Shown in pieces: positions 43,072-51,570 of a stretch of 64,000 nt of DNA (position 1 is its first letter; the number at the start of each line of letters is the position of its first letter). The notes under the pieces were generated by a model, which saw only the letters and a program-made list of their open reading frames with translations, was not told where the DNA came from and searched no databases. Source of the stretch: Cyclobacteriaceae bacterium (GTDB lineage: Bacteria > Bacteroidota > Bacteroidia > Cytophagales > Cyclobacteriaceae); assembly GCA_026129485.1 (NCBI GenBank), contig JAHCHY010000006.1, positions 124,001 to 188,000 of the forward strand. The letters run 5' to 3'. Both the position numbers and the translations under genes were made by a program.

Positions 43072-44109
43072 ATGAAAACCAAAACAACCAGGCGACAATT
43101 TATCGGGGCCGCATCCACGCTGCTGGCAGGTTCGGTGCTGGCAGGCCAACAGGCTTTTGCCATGCCTAACTTCATTAACAACCTGGGCAAATCAGGTTCA
43201 ACCATCAAAGGAGTAAGATTAGGTGTAATCACCTACTCTTTCCGCGACCTGCCCGACCAAAGCGCGGAAGCTACATTGGATTATATCCGTAAGTGTGGGA
43301 TCACGAATATTGAATTGATGGGAGGCCCTGCGGAATCATTTGCAGGCGCTCCGAAAAACCCGGTGGATTTTCGCACCCTGTTTCCGTTGTGGCGCAAGCG
43401 GCAGCAAAAAGAGGAGCTAACGGAAGAAGAAGCGAAAACACTGGCAGATGCCGAAGCCAAAACAAAAGCATACCGCGATGAAATGGCTGTCTGGAGATTA
43501 AAGGCTTCTATTTCAAAATTTGAAGAGTTTGCAAAAATGTATAAGAAGGCCGATATAGACATTTATGCTTTTAAGCCCGATGCCTTCGGTATGCAAAATT
43601 CAGATGCAGATATTGACTATGGCTTACGGGCCGCCAAAGCCTTGGGCGCATCGCATGTTACGCTGGAACATCCGGCCAACGATGCACACACCCTGAAGCT
43701 TGGTAAAGCTGCTGAAAAGTACGGGTTGAAAATAGGTTATCACGGCCACGAACAACAAACACCCACCTTCTGGGATACTGCCCTCAGCCAATCAACAGCC
43801 AACGCGCTTAATCTTGATTTCGGTCATTACATAGCAGCCGGCAATACCAATGGTCTTGATTTCATTAAGGAAAAAAGCAAGCACATTGTGAGCATGCACA
43901 TGAAAGACCGCAAGTCAAAGGCTAATGGTGGCGATAACCTGCCCTGGGGCACGGGCGATACACCGCTTGCTGATGCATTACGCTTAATGCGCGATAACAA
44001 ATACGCTTTCCCGGCTACTATTGAGCTGGAATATAAGATCCCGGAAGATTCCAACCCGATTGAAGAAGTGAAGAAGTGCCTCGAGTTTTGTAAAGCAGCG
44101 CTTGGATAA
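43072..44109 (+). CDS. Tat-exported sugar phosphate isomerase/epimerase-like TIM barrel
   Basis: 345 aa. A Tat signal (TTRRQFIGAASTLLAGSVLA) shows export as a folded protein. The AP-endonuclease-2 (xylose isomerase-like) barrel has GVITYSFRDLPDQ, IELMGGPAE, VTLEHPANDAH, GYHGHEQQTPTF, NLDFGHYIAAG and HMKDRKSK, with the Glu/His/Asp metal ligands in place. The periplasmic location and the sugar dehydrogenase 32 bp upstream suggest action on the oxidised sugar, for example as a 3-keto-sugar lyase or isomerase. Confidence 0.9.
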   Translation: MKTKTTRRQFIGAASTLLAGSVLAGQQAFAMPNFINNLGKSGSTIKGVRLGVITYSFRDLPDQSAEATLDYIRKCGITNIELMGGPAESFAGAPKNPVDFRTLFPLWRKRQQKEELTEEEAKTLADAEAKTKAYRDEMAVWRLKASISKFEEFAKMYKKADIDIYAFKPDAFGMQNSDADIDYGLRAAKALGASHVTLEHPANDAHTLKLGKAAEKYGLKIGYHGHEQQTPTFWDTALSQSTANALNLDFGHYIAAGNTNGLDFIKEKSKHIVSMHMKDRKSKANGGDNLPWGTGDTPLADALRLMRDNKYAFPATIELEYKIPEDSNPIEEVKKCLEFCKAALG

Positions 44110-44130
44110 TGGAAGATTCCGAGATAAGTC

Positions 44131-45144
44131 CTAATCCTGTGCGCAGCGAAATCCCAGGTTAGACATTCCGGAATCGAAGGCAGTGCCTTGCCGGGCAGTG
44201 GGCCGGTAGTTTATACAATAATTGGAAGCGCAAAGAAAGGAGCCCCCGCGCGTTACATGCTTTGTTATGTTGGGTTCGCGCGGATCAAAGGCTTTATCGG
44301 CACCTTTCGGGTTTACGGTTATTTCTGCTTTTGCCAGGTGCTGGTAATAGCTGATATTGTAGTAATCGCTGGTCCACTCCCACACGTTTCCGATCATATC
44401 ATACAAGCCGCGTTCATTAGGCGGAAACGTTTTTACAGGAGCTGTTGAAGTGAACCCGTCTTCACCGGTATCTTTTACGGGAAAGCTCCCCTGAAATGTG
44501 TTTGCCATGAACTTTCCCCTTGGCGAAAGCTCATCGCCCCAGGCATAGGCAGCCTGTTCATCACCCTTAGCTGCAAACTCCCACTCTGCTTCCGTAGGCA
44601 AACGTTTGCCCATCCATCGGCAATAGGCCTGCGCATCTTCAAAGGCAATGTGAACCACCGGGTGATTCATTTTTCCGGCAAGATTACTTTGAGGCCCTTC
44701 AGGGTGTTGCCAGTCTGCACCGGTTACCCACTTCCACCATTGCGCATAATCATTTAATGTTACCACATCAGCAGGCGCCACATATACCAGCGACCCCGCC
44801 ACCATCATGCTATCGGGCGGTTGAGGCGTGCCTGCAGGAAGCTGCTTCTTCAATTCGTCCCAGCCAGGTTTTCGCTCGGCTACGGTTTTATATCCTGTAG
44901 CATCTGCAAAAGCTTTAAAAGATTGATTCGTAACCTCTGTTTCATCTATCCAGTAGCTGTCAACCTTCACCCGGTGAGCCGGGCGCTCATGCTCGTAGGC
45001 ATTGGGGTGATTCGTTCCCATTACAAACGTTCCTCCTGCTACCCGAACCATGCCTTCAGGTTTGTTGGCCACAGATTCTTTCTTGGCCGAACAGGCTACC
45101 ACCAGTAAGCCCACGATGAGTAAAAAGAATTTTTCAGAATACAT
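44131..45144 (-). CDS. Formylglycine-generating-enzyme-type lipoprotein
   Basis: 337 aa with a lipoprotein signal (LLIVGLLVVAC). The full FGE domain is present: GMVRVAGGTFVMGTNH, IDETEVTNQSFKAFADATGY, RLPTEAEWEFAAKG, IGNVWEWTSDYY and the C-terminal RGGSFLCASNYCINYRPTAR. The paired Cys305 and Cys310 align with the catalytic cysteines of authentic FGE, and SNLGFRC follows. It would convert the sulfatase active-site Cys to formylglycine. Its gene overlaps the end of the sulfatase gene by 11 bp, so maturase and substrate are co-translated. Confidence 0.93.
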   Translation of the reverse strand: MYSEKFFLLIVGLLVVACSAKKESVANKPEGMVRVAGGTFVMGTNHPNAYEHERPAHRVKVDSYWIDETEVTNQSFKAFADATGYKTVAERKPGWDELKKQLPAGTPQPPDSMMVAGSLVYVAPADVVTLNDYAQWWKWVTGADWQHPEGPQSNLAGKMNHPVVHIAFEDAQAYCRWMGKRLPTEAEWEFAAKGDEQAAYAWGDELSPRGKFMANTFQGSFPVKDTGEDGFTSTAPVKTFPPNERGLYDMIGNVWEWTSDYYNISYYQHLAKAEITVNPKGADKAFDPREPNITKHVTRGGSFLCASNYCINYRPTARQGTAFDSGMSNLGFRCAQD

Positions 45145-46678
45145 CTTTATTACGATGGTCGCCCCACTTTCCTTTCACGGTTCGCTTAAGCGGAATCTGC
45201 ATTCCTCCCGTGCTCTCCAGCCAATCATAAATTTCAACCGTTAATCCTTTGATTAGCTGCTGATGCTCCGGGCTTGCGATCAGGTTATTCATTTCATGAG
45301 GATCTTCCTGCAAATCGTAAAGCTCGTTGGTATCCCAGATACCATGATACCGGATTAACTTATAACGATCGGTACGAACACCGTGCATGGTAGGCGTCTG
45401 CGGAAAATCATATTCCCAATAATACTCGTAGAAAATTTTGTCGCGCCAGTTTTCCTGCCGGCCCTGCAATACCGGAATAATCGATCGGCCCTGCATGTGT
45501 GGCGGCTTTTGAATACCGGCCACTTCCAGGATAGTAGGCGCCACATCAATATTTTGAATCATGGGATCCAGTGTTTTGCCGCCAGCAAAGATTTCAGGGC
45601 AACGGATCAGAAAAGGAATTTTTGCAGACTCTTCATAAAAATGACGTTTATCAATCAGCCCATGCTCTCCGAACGAAAACCCGTTGTCGCCCATATAAAT
45701 TACCAGGGTGGATTCGGCTAATCCCTGCTCGTCTAAGTAATCGAGCATCCGCGCCACGCTCTCATCTACAGCCCGCAAAGTTTCACAGTAGCGTTTGTAA
45801 AAGCTTTCGAAATCCATTTCGCCATGATACATATAGTCCACACCGTGCCAGCTTTCGCGCTGCATCTTCTGCCAGTCTGGTGTACGGCCTTCGCCATAAT
45901 AATCATTGCCTCTCAAAGGGGCCTGCTCTTTCTTCAAAGGCATCATGCTCAGCTTGCCTTTCACAGCCTGGTCAGATGTTTGAAAGGAAGGAGGATATTC
46001 AATCTTTTCATTACGATAGCTTCCACGATGCCGCTTTGCCGGCTGAAACTCGGCATGCACAGCTTTATGCGACAGGTAGAGAAAGAATGGCTTTTCCGTA
46101 TTCCTGTTTTTCAACCAGTCAAGAGCATGATCGGTAAGCAAATCCGTAATGTAGATGGAATCACCGTACTCCATTTGCTTTCCGTTAATATTCAGTTTCG
46201 GGTTATAATAAACTCCCTGGCCTTTAAAGCTTTCCCAATGGTCGAAACCGGGACGTGGATCATCTTCCTCTCCACCCATGTGCCACTTACCAAAAAAGCT
46301 GGTTTGGTAGCCGGCCTCCTGCAAATACCGGGGAAAGTAAATAAGGCTGTCAGGAGCCGGGGCAATATTGTCTACCACGGTATGCGTATGCGAATACAGC
46401 CCGGTAAGGATGGAGGCCCGGCTGGGTGAGCAGAGCGCTGTAGTAACAAAAGCATTCTTAAAATAAATACCTTCTTTGCTTAGCCGATCCATGGCTGGGG
46501 TTTGCAGCCAGGGAACTTTTCCGGTGAAGCCCATAAAATCAAACCGGTGATCATCGGACAAAATAAAAATAACATTGCGCGGTTGCACATTTTTATCACG
46601 CACCAAATGCAATTTCTTCTCGTCCGGTGCGCAACCGGCAAGCAGAATTAAAACAGAAAAGCAGGTAAATAATCTCAT
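45134..46678 (-). CDS. Cys-type sulfatase lipoprotein
   Basis: 514 aa with lipobox LLAGC (Cys16). The sulfatase signature CSPSR at residues 83-87 places Cys83 as the residue converted to formylglycine. Metal-binding SDDHRFDFMG lies at about 41-50 and the late GDNGFSFGEHGLIDK supplies further ligands. It cleaves sulfate esters from a carbohydrate or phenol in the periplasm or at the surface. The substrate is not determinable here. Its gene is followed by its likely maturase in the same operon. Confidence 0.94.
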   Translation of the reverse strand: MRLFTCFSVLILLAGCAPDEKKLHLVRDKNVQPRNVIFILSDDHRFDFMGFTGKVPWLQTPAMDRLSKEGIYFKNAFVTTALCSPSRASILTGLYSHTHTVVDNIAPAPDSLIYFPRYLQEAGYQTSFFGKWHMGGEEDDPRPGFDHWESFKGQGVYYNPKLNINGKQMEYGDSIYITDLLTDHALDWLKNRNTEKPFFLYLSHKAVHAEFQPAKRHRGSYRNEKIEYPPSFQTSDQAVKGKLSMMPLKKEQAPLRGNDYYGEGRTPDWQKMQRESWHGVDYMYHGEMDFESFYKRYCETLRAVDESVARMLDYLDEQGLAESTLVIYMGDNGFSFGEHGLIDKRHFYEESAKIPFLIRCPEIFAGGKTLDPMIQNIDVAPTILEVAGIQKPPHMQGRSIIPVLQGRQENWRDKIFYEYYWEYDFPQTPTMHGVRTDRYKLIRYHGIWDTNELYDLQEDPHEMNNLIASPEHQQLIKGLTVEIYDWLESTGGMQIPLKRTVKGKWGDHRNKDVF

Positions 46679-46773
46679 GCCTGAAATTACTTACCTGACC
46701 AGCTAAATCACAACGTTTTTCTGTAAAAGGGTCAATTATTGGAACTCATCTTAAAGAATACTGGTGTAAACCG

Positions 46774-46781
46774 TATTTTTG
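46774..46781 (+). promoter_or_regulatory. -7 element upstream of lutA
   Basis: TATTTTTG matches TAnnTTTG perfectly, 33 bp before the lutA start. No clear -33 element was found. Confidence 0.45.
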
Positions 46782-46813
46782 TTGATGGTAGGTTTAGCTA
46801 TAACCTGATTGAC

Positions 46814-47548
46814 ATGAACGTTGGCCTATTCATTCCCTGCTACATCGATCAGCTATATCCACAGGTAGGCATTGCCACGCTGGAACTGTTAGAGAAGCAT
46901 GGCGTTAAGGTCAGCTACCCGGCAAATCAAACCTGCTGCGGTCAACCTATGGCCAACTCCGGCTTTGAACACCTGGCGCACAACTGCAACCGGAATTTCA
47001 TTAACAGCTTCGCCAGCTTTGATTACATTGTATGTCCTTCCGGAAGCTGTACGCTTCATATCAAAGAACATCTGCATGATGCTAAGCTTGAAGCAGAAGC
47101 AACCGAAATAAGAAAGCGCATTTTTGAGCTGACAGAATTTCTTACTGATGTGGTGGGCATCCAACATTTGAATGCACGGTTTCCGCATAAAGTAGGTATA
47201 CACCAAAGCTGTCATGGATTAAGAGGCCTGCACCTTGCACAGATGTCGGAGCTGATGGCGGCACCATTTTCCAAGCCAGGGCAATTGCTCAGGCAAGTAC
47301 AAGACCTTGAACTGATTTCGCTGGATCGCAAAGATGAGTGTTGCGGCTTTGGCGGCACCTTTTCCGTTTTCGAGGAAGCGGTAAGCGTAAAGATGGGGCA
47401 GGATCGCGTAGCTGATCACGTGAATCACGAAGCAGAATACATTACGGGTGTGGACATGAGCTGCCTGATGCACTTAGACGGAATTCTGAAACGAAAAAAA
47501 AGTCCCGTAAAGGTTATTCACATTGCTGAAATCCTGAACTCGAAATAG
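46814..47548 (+). CDS. lutA: Lactate utilisation protein LutA (Fe-S oxidoreductase)
   Basis: 244 aa from ATG 46814 (MNVGLFIPCYIDQLYP). It has two CCG cysteine-rich domains: QTCCGQPMANSG with the earlier Cys, and DECCGFGGTFSVF. It is a subunit of the cytoplasmic L-lactate oxidation complex LutABC (LldEFG). Length and start are standard. lutB follows after 1 bp. It suggests lactate made or released during sugar breakdown is used here. Confidence 0.93.
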   Translation: MNVGLFIPCYIDQLYPQVGIATLELLEKHGVKVSYPANQTCCGQPMANSGFEHLAHNCNRNFINSFASFDYIVCPSGSCTLHIKEHLHDAKLEAEATEIRKRIFELTEFLTDVVGIQHLNARFPHKVGIHQSCHGLRGLHLAQMSELMAAPFSKPGQLLRQVQDLELISLDRKDECCGFGGTFSVFEEAVSVKMGQDRVADHVNHEAEYITGVDMSCLMHLDGILKRKKSPVKVIHIAEILNSK

Positions 47549-47549
47549 T

Positions 47550-48910
47550 ATGTACGTTCAGCATAAATCGCATGCCCAATTAGCCGAACAATTTAACCGC
47601 GATGCCAAGCGCGTAGATTGGCATGATGAAACCTTGTGGCTTGTTCGCATAAAGCGCGATCGGGCGGCAAGTCAGGTTGCGGAGTGGGAACAACTGCGTG
47701 AAGCGGCATCGCAGATCAAGAATAATGTGCTGAGCAATTTGCATGATTACCTGCTTCAGTTCGAACAGCACGCATTAGCCAATGGCATTCATGTGCACTG
47801 GGCCGCTGATGCAACGGAGCACAATGAAATTGTTCACGCTATCATTCGGAAGCATAATATCAACCACATTGTGAAAAGCAAATCGATGCTTACCGAAGAA
47901 TGCGGGTTGAACGAATACCTGCACGGGCAGGACATCGAAGTTATTGATACCGATTTGGGCGAACGCATTGTTCAGTTGGCAAAAGAGCCACCCAGCCACA
48001 TTGTGCTGCCCTGCATTCACTGGAAGAAGGAAGAAATTGGCGAGCTGTTTCACCAGCACCTGGGCACGCCAAAAGGCAATGCCGATCCGCAGTTTCTTAC
48101 GGCTGCAGCACGGGCGCACCTGCGCGAACATTTTTTAGCCGGCAAGCTTGCCATTACCGGTGTTAACTTCGCTGTTGCAGAAACGGGTGAGGTTGTAGTA
48201 TGCACCAACGAAGGCAATGCTGATTTAGGCGTACAGTTAGCCGATGTGCACATTGCCTGCATGGGCATTGAGAAAATTATTCCGCAACGAAAACATCTTG
48301 CAATATTTCTCCGGCTGCTGGCGCGGAGCGCTACCGGTCAACCGATCACTACGTATTCATCGCATTTTCAGAAACCACGCGAAGGACAGGAAATGCATAT
48401 TGTGCTGGTGGATAATGGCCGAAGCAGGCGATTAGCCAGCGATGATTTCCGGAACGTATTAAAGTGCATCCGGTGTGGCGCCTGTTTTAATACATGTCCG
48501 GTCTATCGCAGAAGTGGCGGGCACAGCTACCATACCGCTGTTGCAGGACCTATTGGCTCTATCCTGGCACCCGGGCTTGATACGATTTACCTTTTGCCTC
48601 TACCCTGTGTGGGTCGTGCACCAATGTTTGCCCGGTAAAGATCGACATTCACCAGCAGCTTTTCAGGTGGCGGCAGGTGCTGGTTAAAAACGGCCACGTG
48701 GCTGCAACCAAAAAAATCGGGATGGGTGCAGCCGCATTTATATTGGCACGTCCGTGGCTCTACAAAGCAGCGGGTAATGTCGGCAGATTTTTTATGCGTA
48801 CCATGCCTGTACTGATCAACAATAAATTTAATCCCTGGTATAAGCAACGTGAGATGCCAAAAGCAACACCGCAATCTTTCCATTCGTGGTATAAGCAAAA
48901 CAGGAAATGA
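47550..48910 (+). pseudogene. lutB: lutB with a frameshift between its two Fe-S clusters
   Basis: The first frame (47550-48638) encodes the LUD domain and the first 4Fe-4S motif CIRCGACFNTCPVYRR. It then runs into the nonsense sequence LLPLPCVGRAPMFAR and stops. From about 48584 the continuing homology is in a frame shifted by +2: DLPFASTLCGSCTNVCPVK, then the usual C-terminus (IDIHQQLFRWRQVL...) to TGA 48908-48910. The two frames together give a normal LutB of about 450 aa. The shift lies near 48579-48584 and equals one lost base or two extra. It may be a true mutation or a read error; without the shift the second cluster is lost. Confidence 0.85.
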
Positions 48911-49491
48911 GCAGCCGCGAAAAAATATTAGCTGCGTTAAAGCAAAATCAGCCAGCACGACAACCGTTGCCCGATGCGCATACCGGTCGCACACAGCCCG
49001 GCAACCTGAAAGAAAAATTTATTCAAGCGCTTACCGATATTGGCGGTAAGGCTGTTGAAGCTCAGGGTTGGAAAGCTATTGCCGCTGCCTTACGTGAAGC
49101 ATTTCCTGCTCCTGCACAAATTATTAACACAATACCCGGATTAAATTCAGAATTTGAAATTTTGAGTTCAAAATTTCATCCGCATGATTTCAGAAATGTA
49201 TCCCCCGCAATTTTACAAGGTCAGTTCGGAGTGGCCGAAAACGGGGCTGTCTGGTTAACCAACGAGCAGATGGGCGATCAGGCGCTACCTTACATTTGCG
49301 AACATCTTGCGCTCATCATCAGCCAACGGGACATTATACCCACATTACACGAGGCTTATGATCGGATAAGTAATTCAACTTACCGGTTGGGAGCCTTTAT
49401 AGCAGGCCCTTCCAAAACAGCAGATATTGAACAGTCGCTGGTGCTGGGGGCGCACGGCCCTAAAAGTCTTACCGTATTTATTCTTGATTAA
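48907..49491 (+). CDS. lutC: Lactate utilisation protein LutC
   Basis: 194 aa. The LUD domain pattern is seen: NVSPAILQGQFGVAENGAVWL, then ALPYICEHLALIIS and the C-terminal GPSKTADIEQSLVLGAHGPKSLTVFILD. It is the third subunit of the lactate oxidation complex. Its ATG overlaps the last codons of the lutB frame (ATGA), which supports the reading of lutB as running to 48910. Confidence 0.93.
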   Translation: MSSREKILAALKQNQPARQPLPDAHTGRTQPGNLKEKFIQALTDIGGKAVEAQGWKAIAAALREAFPAPAQIINTIPGLNSEFEILSSKFHPHDFRNVSPAILQGQFGVAENGAVWLTNEQMGDQALPYICEHLALIISQRDIIPTLHEAYDRISNSTYRLGAFIAGPSKTADIEQSLVLGAHGPKSLTVFILD

Positions 49492-49529
49492 CTGATGCTA
49501 CGCAGGGTGCATTTCATGCCTAAGTCCGG

Positions 49530-49829
49530 TTAAGTAATCCGCTCAACCTTCACAATAGCGCTTTTGTTTATCGCACCATATACATGCGGAAACAATTCAT
49601 CGTTAGTCGATTTTTCGAAGCGCAGCCCGGGCTGAAGCTTACTTTCGTCTATCTCCAGCATAAGCAGACCGGTCTGCCCCTTGAAATACCGGGACAATAC
49701 ACCTTCTACCTGTTGCTGTGTGCAGCAATGTATAAAACCTTCCGTTTGCAATGTTGAAACACTGATCGATTCCGATTCTTCCTGCAACTGCGTATGCCAG
49801 TCTGCTTCGGCTATAATATGGTATATCAT
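49530..49829 (-). CDS. DUF952 family protein
   Basis: 99 aa, full length for the family. It shows MIYHIIAEADW, the signature TLQTEGFIHCCTQQQVEGV, LLMLEIDESKL and the final FPHVYGAINKSAIVKVERI. It has an ADP-ribosyltransferase-like fold by family; the molecular function is unknown. It overlaps the small upstream gene by 4 bp (ATGA), so the two are co-translated. Confidence 0.9.
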   Translation of the reverse strand: MIYHIIAEADWHTQLQEESESISVSTLQTEGFIHCCTQQQVEGVLSRYFKGQTGLLMLEIDESKLQPGLRFEKSTNDELFPHVYGAINKSAIVKVERIT

Positions 49830-50044
49830 ATCTCCACCACGATCCAGCGGCCATTTTCATCTTTCGCATAACGCAGTCCGTTGCTCATCTCGTATACAGG
49901 CTGTCCCTCCACCTCTGTTACCTTCTTTTCGTACACGCGAATTCCATTATTCTCACGCGTTAGGAAATTAATCAATGCGGGAAGTGTGGGCGAAATATCC
50001 GACAAGCTTAGCTCATCCCCTTCTCTTACAAATGCCTGGCTCAT
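49826..50044 (-). CDS. Small conserved hypothetical protein (72 aa)
   Basis: 72 aa, starting MSQAFVREGDELSLSDISPT. It has a soluble, mixed fold with a repeated RYAKDENGRWIVVEI-type end. The start resembles a short conserved Bacteroidetes protein of the MSRAFVKEDD type with no assigned role. It is translationally coupled to the DUF952 gene. No membrane segment or signal is seen. Confidence 0.7.
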   Translation of the reverse strand: MSQAFVREGDELSLSDISPTLPALINFLTRENNGIRVYEKKVTEVEGQPVYEMSNGLRYAKDENGRWIVVEI

Positions 50045-50128
50045 GGTTTGTTCTGTTAAAACACGAAAGTAACGTATTGAGAGGAATTATCAATCCGGTT
50101 TACGGACATTACACTTCGTGAAAATCCT

Positions 50129-50159
50129 TTTGCTGCTCCTTCCAAAATCCGTACCTTTT
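50129..50159 (+). promoter_or_regulatory. Promoter of the M16 peptidase operon
   Basis: TTTG at 50129-50132, a 19-bp spacer and TACCTTTT at 50152-50159 match the Bacteroidetes -33/-7 consensus with one mismatch. Confidence 0.6.
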
Positions 50160-50185
50160 AGGTTCAAAAAATCCGCTATCATCTT

Positions 50186-51553
50186 ATGAAGCATTCATTA
50201 ACCAAACTGGCCGGAACTATGCTTTTGCTGGTAATCATAGCTCCGTTGCAGGCACAGGAGCTGACTGTGCCTTATGAACAATTTACATTACCCAATGGTC
50301 TTACGGTTATTCTGCACCAGGATAAAACGGTGCCTATGGTGAGCGTAAATGTGTGGTACCATGTGGGGTCGGGCAGTGAAAAGCCGGGGCGTACAGGCTT
50401 TGCCCATTTATTTGAGCACATTCTTTTTGAAGGGTCGGAACATGTGCCGGAAGGAAAATTTGATGAATGGCTTGAGGCGGCCGGTGCAAATAATAATGGA
50501 TCGACTACCGAAGACCGCACGAACTACTATGAAGACCTGCCGGGCAATGCCCTTGACCTGGCCTTGTTCCTCGAATCTGATCGCATGGGCTTTTTATTAA
50601 AGCATCTTTCGGAAGCAACCGTAAACGGCCAGCGTGATGTGGTAAAAAATGAACGCAGGCAATCGTACGAAAACCGTCCTTACGGAAAAGCATGGCTGGA
50701 GTTACCCGCCCTGCTGTATCCTAAAGATCATCCGTATTCGTGGACGGTAATCGGATCGATGGAAGATCTTTCCGCGGCCAGCTACCAGGATGTAGTGGAT
50801 TTCTTCACCTTATACTATGCTCCCGGAAATGCTTCGCTATCCATTGCCGGTGATATTGATTTAAAAGAAGCCCGTCAGAAAGTAGAGAAATGGTTCTCGG
50901 ATGTTCCGGCCGGCAAAAAAGTACCGAAAGTAAATCCGCCTGCTGCTGAGCTTACCGAAGAAAAACGGGTTGTGCTGGAAGATAAAGTTCAGCTCCCGCG
51001 CCTGATGATGGTGTGGCTGACACCCGCCAACTTTACGCCCGGCAATGCTGAAACAGATCTGCTGGCCGACTTGCTGGCAGGCGGAAAGAACTCACGCCTT
51101 TACCAGAAGCTGGTGTACGAGCTGCAAATTGCCCAATCGGTAAGCGCCTACCAGGATTCTAAAAAATTCGCATCTGAATTTATCATTACAGCCACCGCGC
51201 GACCCGGTATAACACTCTCGCAGCTTGAAGAAGTTATCCAGGAAGAGCTTAACAAGCTTAAAGCCGAACATCCGCAGGAACGTGAATTGCAACGCATCAA
51301 AAATCAATATGAATCGGGCTTTTACCGGCAGATGGAGCGGGCCGGTGGTTTCAGCGGAAAAGCCAATCAGCTTAACCAATACCTCTACTACACCGGCAAC
51401 CCGGATTACTTTAACGAAGACCTGCAACGGTACAAGGCGATTGGAACAAGTGATATTTCCGCCACTGCGCTTCAGTACCTGAAAGATGATGCACGCGTGG
51501 TGATGAGCATTGTGCCTGAAGGCAAAACGGATCTCGCGGCCAAAAAGAATTAA
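50186..51553 (+). CDS. M16 zinc metallopeptidase (active subunit)
   Basis: 455 aa with a signal peptide ending near LQAQ. The inverted zinc motif HLFEH (HxxEH) is at about residue 73 and the distal Glu lies in the following helix, so the site is intact. A second M16 domain half follows. It is a periplasmic peptidase of the pitrilysin/processing-peptidase type. The next gene encodes a homologue without this motif, the usual heterodimer of active and inactive subunits. Confidence 0.93.
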   Translation: MKHSLTKLAGTMLLLVIIAPLQAQELTVPYEQFTLPNGLTVILHQDKTVPMVSVNVWYHVGSGSEKPGRTGFAHLFEHILFEGSEHVPEGKFDEWLEAAGANNNGSTTEDRTNYYEDLPGNALDLALFLESDRMGFLLKHLSEATVNGQRDVVKNERRQSYENRPYGKAWLELPALLYPKDHPYSWTVIGSMEDLSAASYQDVVDFFTLYYAPGNASLSIAGDIDLKEARQKVEKWFSDVPAGKKVPKVNPPAAELTEEKRVVLEDKVQLPRLMMVWLTPANFTPGNAETDLLADLLAGGKNSRLYQKLVYELQIAQSVSAYQDSKKFASEFIITATARPGITLSQLEEVIQEELNKLKAEHPQERELQRIKNQYESGFYRQMERAGGFSGKANQLNQYLYYTGNPDYFNEDLQRYKAIGTSDISATALQYLKDDARVVMSIVPEGKTDLAAKKN

Positions 51554-51570
51554 CAACAAAAGACATTGGT

